Source: Porphyra umbilicalis (lineage: Eukaryota; Rhodophyta; Bangiophyceae; Bangiales; Bangiaceae). From it: a stretch of DNA of 64,000 bases. Each line of letters starts with the position of its first letter. The stretch's first letter is position 1. Below the pieces are notes generated by a model. It had not been told where the DNA came from, did no database searches, and saw only the letters and a program-made list of their open reading frames with translations. The position numbers and the translations under genes were made by a program. Location of the stretch: assembly GCA_002049455.2 (NCBI GenBank), contig KV918883.1, forward strand, positions 1 through 64,000, read 5' to 3'. Positions 54,190-64,000 of this stretch are shown in pieces.

Positions 54190-55251
54190 ATGGCCGTCTT
54201 GCCGTTTGGCGCCGTCGCCGCCGCCGTCGCGGCGGCCACGCGGGCGGGCGCCGCCGCGCTCCGCGCCACCGGCGCGGCCCTAGGCGGCGCGCTCGGTCGC
54301 GGCCGCACGCACGTCAAGGGCGCCCGAAAGACGCTTCTCCGCGCCGCCGTGGCGGGGGTGGAGGCCCTCACGGGCGGACCCGCCATCGACCCGTGGGTGG
54401 TGCCGCCGAGCCCCCGCCGCGCGGCTGCCGCCGCCGCGCTCGCGTCTTGCAACGCCAAGACGGCGGCGCGGTCGGTGACGCGGTCGGCGGCGCCGAGTCC
54501 CCGCCGTGACGCTGCCGCCGCCGCCGCCGTGGCGACGTTGAATGACAAGTCGGTGGTGCGGTTGGCGCCGCCAAGCCCCTGCCGCGCCGTCGCTGCCGCC
54601 GCCGCCATGGCGGCATTCAAGGCCAAGACGGCGCCGCGGTCGGCGGCGGCGAGCCGCCGCCGCGCCGCCGCTGCCGCCGCGATGGCGTCATTCAAGGCCA
54701 AGACGGCGCCGCGGTCGGCGGCGCCGAGCCCTCGCCGCGCTGCCGCCGCCGCTGCCGCGGGCACCGCCGTCCATGCCAAGACGGCGCCGCGTTCGGCGCC
54801 GCCGCCGCTGCCCCGAGGAGCGCGGCGTGGCACCCCCGCGTCGTCACCGCCGCGGCTCGGTGCGAGCGTGGCGGCGCCCCCCCCCCATCCCCTTTCCCCA
54901 TGTCTGCCGTCGACGCCGCGGCGGCAAGGGCGGCGGATTGCCGCCGCGGCCGCCGCGCTCGTGGCGGCCGCCCCCGTCGGCGGCGTGCTGCCGGCCGCCG
55001 CCGGCCGCCGCCGGCCCGTCGACGCGGCGGCCGCCGCGCGGCGCCCCGGCGCCAAGGCGTGCGGGAGGGCGGGCGGGCGGCGGGCGTCGGCGCGCCGCGC
55101 GGTGGCCTTTGGCGCCGCCCTGGCGGCGGTGGCGGCGGCGGCGCCGTCCCGCGGCCGCGACGCGTCGGTCTGCGCGTGGCTCGCGCCGCCGCGTCGGCGG
55201 GGGACGGGGGGCGTCGGCGACGCACCGCCCCGCGCTGCGGCGGGGCGGTGA
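54190..55251 (+). CDS. Ala/Arg-rich SPRR-repeat protein, copy 3
   Basis: 353 codons, same start context. Differences from copy 2 include Pro-to-Ser and Asp-to-Gly near residues 222-228, Ala-to-Val in a late Ala run and Ala-to-Thr near the end. Several of these base changes alter residues, which gives no sign of purifying selection. Confidence 0.4.
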   Translation: MAVLPFGAVAAAVAAATRAGAAALRATGAALGGALGRGRTHVKGARKTLLRAAVAGVEALTGGPAIDPWVVPPSPRRAAAAAALASCNAKTAARSVTRSAAPSPRRDAAAAAAVATLNDKSVVRLAPPSPCRAVAAAAAMAAFKAKTAPRSAAASRRRAAAAAAMASFKAKTAPRSAAPSPRRAAAAAAAGTAVHAKTAPRSAPPPLPRGARRGTPASSPPRLGASVAAPPPHPLSPCLPSTPRRQGRRIAAAAAALVAAAPVGGVLPAAAGRRRPVDAAAAARRPGAKACGRAGGRRASARRAVAFGAALAAVAAAAPSRGRDASVCAWLAPPRRRGTGGVGDAPPRAAAGR

Positions 55252-56270
55252 CGGGCGGGTGGCGTGGGGGGGGGGGGGGCGCGTCGGTGGTCGGCCGCCG
55301 TGGCGCCGCCCCGCGACGGCGCGCGACGTGTCGTCCGCCCCGCGTCGGGCGCGGCGCTTGTCGGACGCCGCCACAGCCGCCGCGGCGGCGGGTGGGCGGG
55401 CGCCCCGCCGCCGATGGGCGGCGCGGCGCGGGCGGTCGGCGGGTGGCCCGACCGCCGGTGCACCGCGCCGCGCGGCGGGGCGGCAGCGGTCGGGCGGCGG
55501 GTTGGGCGGTGTGGCTCTTGTCTTGTTTGGGTTGTGTGCCGCCTGCCCCCCTTTCTTTTTTCGAGCATGTGCTGGCGCTTTGGGTGTTGTGCGTGTGCGT
55601 CCGGGGCGTTTCTTTCCTTCTTGTTGACTGTTCTTGTTCTTCCGCGTGGGTGTTTAGTCGTTTTATTTCTCTGTGATAACTGTGGGTGTGGTTGCGCATA
55701 TCGTCCTGCCCGTCTCTTGCTGCTCCAATCCCACACGCTTTGGTCTTTTGTCCTCGACGCGGCGGCGCTTGCCGTCCACCCCCCCCTCACGCCAACGTCT
55801 GCCCAGCAGCACCCCGCCGTTTGTCCGTTTGCCAAGCGCCCCACGTGCGGCCGACGTGCGCTTCCCGGCGGCCACCCGTCCCCCCCCCCCCCCCCCCCCC
55901 CCGCAACGGCGCGCACCGGCCACGCCCCGCCCTCGTCCTCCCCGGCCACCGCAGGCCGCCGCCCCCACGCATAAATTTAGTTAAGACCGCCTCCAGTGGC
56001 TCTTTTGGATTTCAGGGCACAGGAAGCCACCTGATTGGATTGGTCAAACAATTTTGGCTTTCGATTGGCGGTTGCGGTGGCCGGCAGTGGGGCTGGAAAA
56101 CATACTAGTTACAGCCTCCACGTCCTCAGTTTTTCCTGAGGAAGTGGATGTGGGCCAATCAGCGCATGACACCTACTCAGTGGGGCGCATACTAAAGTTT
56201 AGGCGTGGCCAGAGTGTGCCTCGTACCAACCCACCATGCCCCATCACTCTTCATCGTCCACCCCAGCCAA

Positions 56271-56866
56271 CGGACCCACGTTCTATTCTAGAGACTAAAC
56301 CTGTAGAATCGATCGTGGGGGGCGTTTCCAACGCCTGAGAGGGGGTAGAGTTGCAAACGATTTAGATCCAAATCCCCCTCCTGACGCCATTGCGATGGGG
56401 CCACTTTCCGCGCCTTGCGCTGCTCATGTTCAATTTATCACCCGATTTGAAGCCATTGTAGCCTCCTGATTGCTCGGGGGGACCTCGCATTCACGCGATA
56501 AAACGGTCACACAAGCCATGTGGCGGGGCGGGGGGCAGCGAACGGCGGCGCCAATACTGGGTGCCGGCTGCCGGTCTACCGCTGCCGGCATGCCCATGAG
56601 CGACCGCGCCACTGGCGCCGCCCCGCCGGCAGCCCAGGCGGCCGTCGTGGTGGCCGCGGCTGCGCGCGCCGCGGCCGAAGGGCACGGGGACGTGGCGCCG
56701 TCGGCGGCCGTGTCGACAGCCGAGCGGGCGGGGAGCGCGTCCGCCGCCGCCGCCGCCACCACCGCCGCCGCCGGCTGCCAAGCCGCGTCACGCGGGGCGG
56801 TGCCGGGGGGGGCCGCCCCATCGGTCGCGGCGGGGGGGAGAGACGTAGCGTCGGCACCCCCCCGCC
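56271..56866. other. Junction region after the array; possible 5' part of the next gene
   Basis: The array ends at about 56,270 and unique sequence follows. A plus-strand frame 56,470-56,889 (Ala-rich) may be an upstream exon or the real N-terminus of the next gene. Runs of G at about 56,806-56,813 and 56,831-56,837 make the frame unreliable. Confidence 0.35.
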
Positions 56867-58161
56867 ATGTCCCACACGGCCTACCCTAAAAGCGCGGCGG
56901 CGGCACAGACGTCATCGGCGGGCGGCTTTAAGCGGTCGGCGGCGGCGGCGGCGGGGGCGCCCCCAGACCGGCGATCTACGTCGGCGCGCCTGCCGGTCGC
57001 GGACGGGCGGACCGTCTCGGGGCGCCTGGCGGCGGCGGAAGGTCGGACCGTCTCGGGGCGCCTCAGCCGGGTCATTGGTGGCGGCGGCGGGGGGCGAGGA
57101 GAGGGCGGCATCGCCTTGCAACGCGGGGCAACGTCGCTCGGGCGCGCGGCGAGCCGCGTCTTGGACAAGAGCGCCGGGGGCGGCGCCGACAAGGGCGCCG
57201 CCGCTGGAAAGGGGGAAAAGTCGCCGCCGCCGTCCGCGACGGCCCCGCCGGCCGCCACTGCCGCCGCCGCGGCCACCGCCGCCGCTGCCGCCGCCACCGC
57301 CGCCGCCGCCGCCAGCGCGTCGGCGTCGGCCGACGTGGCGCTGCCGACGCAGCGGAGGCCGGTGGCCAAGGTCGCGGCGGCGGCGCCCCTGGCGGTGGCC
57401 AGCGCCTCCCCGCTGCCCGGGCGGGCGGAGCGGACGCCGCCCGCCCCCCGCGCGCTGCAGCCCCCCCGCGCACGTCTGGGGAGCGCGCGCGGTCGGCGTT
57501 GCGGCAGCTGCTGCCGCCCGGGATGGACAAGCCCGGCAATGGCCGCCGCCGCACGTGGTCCGTGTCGCTGCCGCTCGGGCGCCTAAGCGGATCTGCGGGG
57601 GCGGGCGACCGGGAGCGGGATCGGGGGCGCGGGCGGGAGCGGCAGCGGGACCGCGGCGGTGGCGGCGCCGACGCCAAGGCCGCCCCCGCCGAGCGCGGCG
57701 GCTGGCGCGCGTCGCGCGAGTCGAGCCGCTCCGCGGCGGCCGACGCCAAGCGGGGCGCCTCGGCCAAGGGCGGCGGCGGGGAGCTACCCGACGGGGCCGC
57801 CGACGCCAAGGTTGCGGCGGCCACGTCGCCGGCGGGGGCGGTCGCCGCCGCCGCGGGGCGGCCTCCCCCGCCCCCCGTCGTGACGCCGACGGGGGTGCAC
57901 CCGCTGGCGCTCGTGGCCCGCCTCCCCACCGACGCGGCGGCAGACGTGACGGTGCTGCGCCTCGACGCCGAGGCGGCGGCGCCCGGGGTGGGGCCGCCTG
58001 CGGCGGCGGCGGCCGCCGCCGCGGCCGCCGCCGCTGCGGCCGCCGCCACGGCCACAACGCCGGCGCCGCCGTCGCGGCGGGGCTGGTTTGGCGCCGCCGC
58101 CGCCGCCACGACGGCAGCGGCGAGTGCGGCGACGGGCGGCGGGCGGGGGTCCAAGGCGTAA
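56867..58161 (+). CDS. Ala-rich uncharacterised protein, frame change at a poly-C run
   Basis: Begins MSHTAYPKSAAAAQ at an ATG in a CGCCATGTC context, with a twofold GRTVSGRL repeat near residues 45-65 and an Ala/Thr run near 130. Around 57,465 the coding-like phase changes next to a C run, and the second phase (GMDKPGNGRRRTWSVSLPLGRL, then an R/D/E-rich stretch and ADAK repeats) continues to the stop at 58,161. A segment near the end (THPLALVARLPTDAAADVTVL after a Pro run, read as GVHPLALVARL) looks folded. A sequencing or replication slip in the C run would join both into one ~430-residue protein. Family unknown. Confidence 0.35.
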
Positions 58162-60262
58162 GCTGCGTATGCAGAGCTGCGGTCGGGGGTGGTGCTGCTC
58201 TACCGGTCGGACGTGCCGGGGGGGGGGGGAGCGCCCCCGAACCGGACGTCGTTTTGGCGAGCGGCTCCGTCGCGACCCGCTCCGCGGCGGGGGCGGGGGC
58301 GGGGGCGGGCGGCCGCTCCGGCCGCCGCTCATCGACGGTCGGCGGCCGCGGGGGTGGCGGCGGCGGTGGCGGCGGCGGCGGCGGCGGCGGTGGGGGCGGT
58401 GGGGGGGCGCCGCCGCCGGCGGGGACGCCGGTGGGATGGTGCCGGCCGGCCCCGCGGCGGGCACCGCAGCCACGCCGCGGCAACGGTTCTCACGCAATGC
58501 TCGCATGTGCGGAAAAGCACTGTTTCTGGATACATATCGGTGCAAAGCAGCATGTTGGTGTGAGTTTCAGTCCATTCTGACTGTATAGGCGTGATCAGGG
58601 ACGTCACTTTACCCAGAGGAAATGATGAAGTCAAGGGCCGCACGACTTTTGTTTTTGACACCCTACTGTCCCAAGACGTGTTGCCCTTGCCCGCTCGGCA
58701 TGTCCATGGCATCCTCCGCGTTTTAGCAGACGTCCGACCAAAAAAGAACACCACGTCACAATCAACCGAAGAGCTCAAGTAGGATGGAGGACAATCCCTG
58801 GTCACGTCGGTGTGCTCAGAATAGTACCACAAGGGCTCCTTCATGCTCATATGACACCCTACCTGCTGCCCTTCACGCGTGCCCCGCGACCGATGTGAGC
58901 TTGAAACGAAGTTGGTCTGAGTGAATCTTGTAGAATACTCTAATCAGGTCCAGTGGTCAAAAGTTATCTATTCAACGTCAAGACGATGTGCAGCCTGAGT
59001 ACAGCACGACACAACCGCAGCTCCTTGCATGCAACTACCATTGAGAGGCCTCAGAACGCTTGACGCCTGACCGACACGGCTCCCAAGGCAGTGACCGTGC
59101 CACGAGACTTTAGTAACATACGTCCAGTGAAAGCTGTCATCTGAACAGTATCTGATTGTCTGTTGATGGTCACTTTTCGGCCGATTAGCTACAACCTCTG
59201 GCGCAGGATCTTCCCATGGGCCCCGTCAATCCGAGACGAGGGTCACTGCCCGCACGCCGCCATGGTCTCACAGCTCCCCCCTCCCGATCCTCGTATACGA
59301 GCAAGTGATAGCTCATACGTTCGCCAAATGGGGGAAGGACCTAGGTGGGGTACACACGTGAGTGGAAGTAGCATGAGGTCACCGTTGTCAGGCCCGCCGT
59401 TGCGGCGGTAGCCGGCCATGGAGGATGTCTTTGGCCACCTGCTGTGGAATGCTCCGGTGGACCGGACCACCGCTGTGCGCGTGCCATCGAAAATAAACTT
59501 GGAGCGCATTGCTGGAGTTTCCCGGATTGTACGTCAAAGCAGTGCCAACACTTGCCAGTCCAATGGATCACGTGCGTTTTCCTGGCACTGCCCCATCTCG
59601 TGGATACAGAATGTGCCTTCTGTTCCTGCCTATAGCGATTCTCATTGCTTTTTGTTGGAAACAGCACTGCGGCCGGTCTCCCACACTGTACTCTGTTCTT
59701 TCTGACCAGCTGGAAACAATACGGGAATTCTATCTTCGCGCGTCTCTTCTTGTCCAGCAGGACCTCCTTGGCAGATGACACGTCGGCAGCGGCCGGGTGG
59801 GCGGCCAGGCAGGAAAACACACAAAACGAGAAACACTTGTAGTGGCGACGGGCTGTCAGTGGGGATAAGGGCAGGGACGGCCGCGGTAGCCGAGGAATGG
59901 GGTGCGGTGCGGCACTGACACAGCACTTGTGGGGCGATGGTATCGGCCACGTCAGCTCCTCTGCACGTGTCAGGCCAGTGTGCGTCGAAATTGACGACCC
60001 GCCCACAATGCCAATTTGCGCCCCCGAGCCCCCCTAGCACGCCGCTCAGCTCCCCCCGACCCCCCACCAAACTCCCCCCCAACCCGGCCTCCAACCCCCC
60101 CCCCAACCCCCCCCCAGCACGCCCCCCAGCACCCCCCCAATCCCTCGAATCCCCCCCCCCCACCCAACACCTCCCCAGGCAGCCCCCACGATCTCTTGTA
60201 GCCCCATCCACGATCTCTTGTAGCCCACGTGTCATCGTGGGTCGTTTTTTTCGAGATACGAC
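58162..60262. other. Unassigned, GC-rich falling to average; C-rich tract at the end
   Basis: 58,200-58,500 is a continuation of G-rich low complexity. 58,590-60,000 has average composition, and short frames on both strands show no recognisable domain. 60,020-60,180 is a C-rich tract with irregular CCCCCCAAC-like words. A 20-bp unit containing ACGATCTCTTGTAGCCC is duplicated at about 60,187-60,225. Confidence 0.4.
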
Positions 60263-60387
60263 CCCTGGCCAGCAGTGGGGCTGGAAAACATAGTAATTAC
60301 AGCCTCCACGTCCTCGGTTTTTCCTGAGGAAGTGAATGTGGGCCAATCAGCGCATGACACCTACTCAGTGGGGCGCATACTCAAGGT
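60263..60387 (+). repeat. Detached 125-bp fragment of the tandem GC-rich unit
   Basis: Matches 47,533-47,653 of the unit (AGTGGGGCTGGAAAACATA through CAGTGGGGCGCATACT) with a few changes. Flanking sequence on both sides is unrelated to the unit. Confidence 0.85.
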
Positions 60388-60526
60388 CTATTCCATGCAT
60401 GCAGGCGCATGAGAAAAGGGTTTTCCCTGCTGTTCTAAACTTATTTTAACCATGAAAAGTAAACAGAAAGGTCTCCGTGGCATGGGTACTCAAGGAAAAA
60501 AAAGTAGGCGCTCAAGGGTTGATGTG

Positions 60527-60658
60527 CAGCCGTTCTCCCAAAATTCCCGCACACCAACTGTTGCAAAAGAGTTCCAAATCGGCCTCTGCGGGGTCGCAGA
60601 GGCCGATTTGGACCTCTTTCGCAACTGTTGGAGTGTGAGAATTTTGGGAGAACGGCTG
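60527..60658. repeat. Long near-perfect hairpin (64-nt arms)
   Basis: Arms 60,527-60,590 and 60,595-60,658 are reverse complements at 58 of 64 positions, with a four-base loop GGGT. Mismatches are clustered in the middle third. It could be a fold-back miniature element or the template of a hairpin RNA. No transcription signal is evident. Confidence 0.9.
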
Positions 60659-62104
60659 TAGCGCTGAGATACACCTCGGTGTTTCTCTGTCCCTCGAGAA
60701 TCGCTCCGTTTTCTTCGTCTCTGCCGATCCGGAACCGGCTCTGACCAAATTCTGATGCAAGACACGTATTAACCCGATCTGGCATCCCATGAAAATGCAC
60801 TTTCTCTCGGCCAGCTATGAGCATCACCTGCCCCCCACCACCACCGCCCATGTTGATCAACGGCCACAAATGTCGTCCAGACTTCCCCGCAGCACCGATG
60901 ACACGAATTCTGTTGCCTAGCCACGTCGAGTTACCGCCTGCAGCGTCATCAGCGGGCCATTGATTCCACAATATGGCGTTCAAGACAACGGTGGGATGCA
61001 AGAAAAAACGTGTATCTCTCAAGCCTATTGTCGCAGCCACCTGAAAGTGTGTCATAAAAAAGCTGATGAAGTAGACTCCAGGATTCATTCATGCGCAGCG
61101 CCAACGCTCGTTCCATTGCCGAGTTCTGTGCGCACCATTATGAGTCGTGCTCATGCGCCTTAAGAGCACTTCCAACAACGTTCGCATCGAGCCGATTCCA
61201 CATAAATTAAGAGCGCCACGTATGTCGCCGTGAACTCCTGTGATTGGCTGGCGAGCTCTTTACGAAAGGGTTCCACAAAGGTTGTGGGCAACGTGATGTA
61301 CTTGGTGGAAAACGGGAGCTACTGTATGAATCAGTTTGGGGAATGCGAAGGCGACGTTGGTGGTTGCGACCTTCCGAACTCACGCAACCAGCGCAGTGCA
61401 CCTCTTTGCTGGATGCACCACGAGCCTCGCTTTCCCCCACATCGCTCGTGCAAAAACTTGCACGACCCCTCGGAAGCACCTGTACGAGGCAATGTTTTTG
61501 CAAAAACATGTTGAAACATGCATAAGTTTGCATGACTGCATTTTTCAATGACTTCTTGGATGCATCAGAAGCCTCTTTGAGAGCCGCTTCCTATGTTCTT
61601 GAGCGACATGGTGAAAATGCGCAGGTGCAAACGTACACATGTCCTCAGCAAGTGCGTGCGAGCGCTCCCATCCTTCCAACGAGGTGTTTTCGAATTTCTT
61701 GCACGCTTCATTACGACCCCGTGTTCGACGGGTACGTATCAAGTCGTGAGCGGGGTCTGAAGGTGCTGGGAGAGTACCTTCTAGCCACAGTTATCTGCCG
61801 GTCTGTCCGACTTTGTCAGACTTACTTCCAGCCGCAGGAGCAACGTCTGCCCTTCCACAAACGGCAATCGGTATAGCATATCTTCGCCCGCAATTGGCAG
61901 TTTGCCACAGGTAGCCCCCTTGACTGGCCAAAGCCCACGTACTGTGCAAATTGGCCTGTGGCATGCCCTTTGGGGGGTTACTTCCGCATTGTTCATTTTT
62001 TATTGTTTGTTTTCTTGCCTGTCTTATCTGTCCGCCGGCACTCCTTACGATCGCTTGTGATCGGACGGTCGATCGACCAGTGCCCTCGTTTGTATTGAAT
62101 CACC
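60659..62104. other. Unassigned
   Basis: Average composition, with short frames on both strands (up to about 215 codons on the minus strand across the hairpin). None has a recognisable motif. Confidence 0.4.
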
Positions 62105-62428
62105 ATGGGTCCGGGGTCGCCGTCGTGGGCACTACCCGGCTCCCCATCGGATGCCCTTCAACAAAGGTCTTTCTTCCTCGCCACGACGGCGATAGAACTC
62201 GCTTTATTGCTTGGCTACGGTCGGTCTCAATACACTGGTAATTGCACCAACGTTATTAATACCACATTTGGTGGAGCAGCAGGGGATATCCTCGCCTTCA
62301 TCGTGCCTCGCGGCACGGTGTTCCCGAGCACTTTCTCGCTGCCTCGTGGCATTGTGACGGTGTCGATACGGTCGCTTGGCGCGCGGGGCGTAAGCCATAG
62401 ACTTGTGGGCGTGGTGCCGGGGGCATAA
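62105..62428 (+). CDS. Uncharacterised frame upstream of gag (107 aa)
   Basis: Contains FGGAAGDILAFIVPRGTVF and ends with VTVSIRSLGARGVSHRLVG. The sequence just before the gag ATG (62,430-62,496) translates, in gag phase, to a similar VEIFDVGAQGVSQVETL, so the motif appears twice. It may be coding sequence joined to gag by a frame change, or lie in the LTR/leader of the downstream retroelement. Confidence 0.25.
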   Translation: MGPGSPSWALPGSPSDALQQRSFFLATTAIELALLLGYGRSQYTGNCTNVINTTFGGAAGDILAFIVPRGTVFPSTFSLPRGIVTVSIRSLGARGVSHRLVGVVPGA

Positions 62429-62496
62429 CGGTTGAGATCTTCGACGTTGGCGCGCAGGGCGTTAGCCAAGTCGAAACACTTTCTTCAGGTCCCAGT

Positions 62497-64000
62497 ATGT
62501 CTACTGGTGGTACCGGCGGAACTCGGCGAGCCAGAGACGGCAAGTTGCCAGCTGGCTACCGGCCGCCGGGCGGGGGGCAGGGCACTCCTGCCGCCTCCGA
62601 CGCCCCAACGGACGGTGCTCCTACTCCTCCCATCCCTGCGGATCAAGCCGCCTCCGGGCAGATGCAGGTGGTGGAGAGCCTGAAGGCGGCCGTTGAAGCA
62701 CTTCAACGACGCCTAACGGCCCAAGAACAGACTAACGAGTCTCTGGCGCGAGCCAAGGACAAGTTGGTCGACGACGTCGAAGCCCTGCGCAAGGTCGACT
62801 CCCACGAGGAGGAGCGCCGTGTGGCTAAGTCTCGCCGTCAGTCGGGCGACAAGACCAAGAACGTCAAGAAGACAAGCAAGGTGACTAAAGGCAAGTCCGT
62901 CCGCAAGGACGATCCGGCTAACGCCGTGCCTTCTTCATCTTCCGATGATTCTGCCTCTGGGTCGAACCTGACGTCGTCGGACGACGACAACTCCACCACG
63001 ACGGACACGTCCTCTTCGGACGATGGCCACGGGCCGCCAGGCCCGCCGTCGCCCCCAAGTGGGTCCTCGCCGAGCGATAGCTCGAGCGAGTCGGACGCTA
63101 CCGCGCGCAAGTGCCCCGCGAGCCCCACCAAACGGAAGGAACGACTTTAAAAAGACGATAGGATCAAGGTGATCCGCCCGGCTAATAGCCGCTTCAAGAC
63201 ACTCCTGGACTACAGGACGTACTTCCTGATCCGCCGTCAACTGACGTACACGCCTCAGGAGGCACAACGGTCGCATCGTGTCAACAAACGTTTAGACGGA
63301 GCGTTCCATGGGCAACAGCCGTTCACGGGAGCCCTGCCCTTGGGCATCTTCAAGCTCTTAACGACCTTTCGCCGCGCGTGCGATGCGGCTGGGCTTACGC
63401 ACGGTCAAGCCGTTCCGCTCATGGTCTTTCAACTAGCGGGAAACGCCAAGATGGCCTTTTCCGGCGCGCTTAACAGCACCCTCGGACGTAAGCATTTTGC
63501 CATCCGTACATACGGAGATGCAGTCAACTGGCTTCTTTCGAAGTATGCGACACACGCAACTATGGCTAACGCCTACCAAGACATCATTACGATGAAGCAG
63601 CAAGACAACGAGGCGCCCACGGCCTTTGTTCACCGCGTGGAAACGCAGTGCGATCTTCTGAACGGTTTGTTCAACATCCAAGACGTTAAGGACGTCTTCA
63701 TAACGGGTCTTTCGGACCTTCTGCAAGCGCACGTTCGGGTCTTGAATGACCAATTCACTGATCGGACTCTTTCCAAGACGGTTGCTACCGCCCAGATGTA
63801 CTGGGACGGCACCAACAAGCTGCGCTTGCAGCTCAAGATGACCCGCCCAACGGCAATCAAAGTCGCTTGCGCGACACAGGACCCGCGGACGACGACGAAA
63901 CGACCGTTCACACGGGTTCGCACCCCGGCGCCCTCTCGGGCCGCCGTCCCTCAAGCCAATCGGGCTGACATCTTTACAATTGTAACGAGCCGGGGCACTT
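62497..64000 (+). pseudogene. LTR-retroelement Gag, runs off the window
   Basis: An N-terminal Gly/Pro-rich segment is followed by a likely coiled coil (about residues 58-105, VVESLKAAVEALQRRL), a basic patch and a Ser/Asp-rich acidic stretch. An in-frame TAA at 63,148-63,150 interrupts it. The same frame continues with a capsid-like helical domain (TTFRRACDAAGLTHGQA, WLLSKYATHATMANAYQ, FVHRVETQCDLLNG). Near 63,960 a zinc-knuckle-like YNCNEPGH is readable only in a shifted frame and with its first Cys lost. The pattern fits a retrotransposon Gag, Ty3-like or Copia-like unresolved. It is unrelated in sequence to the Gags of families X and Y. Confidence 0.7.

Larger units (their letters stand above)
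47084..56270 (+). repeat. Right block of the GC-rich tandem unit (plus orientation)
   Basis: The landmark CCGCGTGGG recurs at 47,086, 51,555 and 55,642, giving two full units of 4469 and 4087 bp and a third truncated at about 56,270 within CACCCCAGCCAA. The 382-bp length difference is explained by two extra copies of a 190-bp segment in the first unit. The sequence is the reverse complement of 1-4371, so the two blocks diverge. Confidence 0.93.

Noticed and set aside
56520-58580. 686-codon plus-strand frame
   Set aside because: Composed of Arg/Gly/Pro runs in very GC-rich DNA. A neighbouring phase reads more like protein, so this is taken as a shadow.
60015-60180. C-rich tract with CCCCCCAAC-like words as telomeric repeat
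   Set aside because: There is no constant unit length and the words are irregular; treated as low complexity.

Overview
The window looks like nuclear DNA of a GC-rich eukaryote, most likely a red alga of the Porphyra/Pyropia type. This is an inference from very high GC blocks, long poly-G/poly-C runs, short GT-AG introns (38 and 63 nt candidates), dense Copia retrotransposons and the absence of any bacterial gene layout. Another GC-rich protist cannot be excluded. Almost nothing here is ordinary single-copy gene space; it is a repeat-dominated accessory region.

Layout. 1-4371: inverted end of a tandem array of a 4.1-4.5 kb GC-rich unit that carries a 353-codon Ala/Arg-rich open frame. 4.6-10.8 kb: minus-strand remains of a RecQ-type helicase and, upstream of it in the same direction, a tyrosine recombinase; together they look like a decayed YR-type mobile element. 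11.3-18 kb: uncharacterised genes, including a repetitive Ala/Ser/Pro protein and a small protein with a complete HxD...H...R pattern of Fe(II)/2-oxoglutarate oxygenases. 18.7-29.7 kb: minisatellites, two dispersed repeat families (B and C), and a rearranged Copia fragment whose upstream LTR is inverted.

29,667-47,083: a Russian-doll stack. Copia family X (915-bp LTRs) is split by two family-Y Copia elements (418-bp LTRs; 32,084-37,042 with target duplication CGGCC, and 38,584-44,780 with CCTCG). The second Y element has a 1306-bp hAT-like element in its 5' LTR (TIR CAGGGGTTGTCA, 8-bp duplication GTACCATC), which itself contains a further inverted-repeat unit. Both Copia families have a primer site matching the anticodon arm of initiator tRNA-Met, as in Drosophila copia. 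Every pol copy is broken, and the three Y copies share lesions in a mosaic pattern.

47,084-56,270: the same tandem unit as at the left end, now in plus orientation (two full copies plus a truncated third), so the two arrays point away from each other around a 42.7-kb insert. 56.3-58.2 kb: a possible Ala-rich host gene. 58.2-62 kb: mostly unassigned, with a detached scrap of the tandem unit and a near-perfect 132-nt hairpin. 62.5-64.0 kb: start of another LTR-retroelement gag running off the window.

The most unusual items are the YR + RecQ module, the shared and mosaic lesions of the Y elements, the inverted LTR of element Y1, and the divergent arrays of the GC-rich unit.
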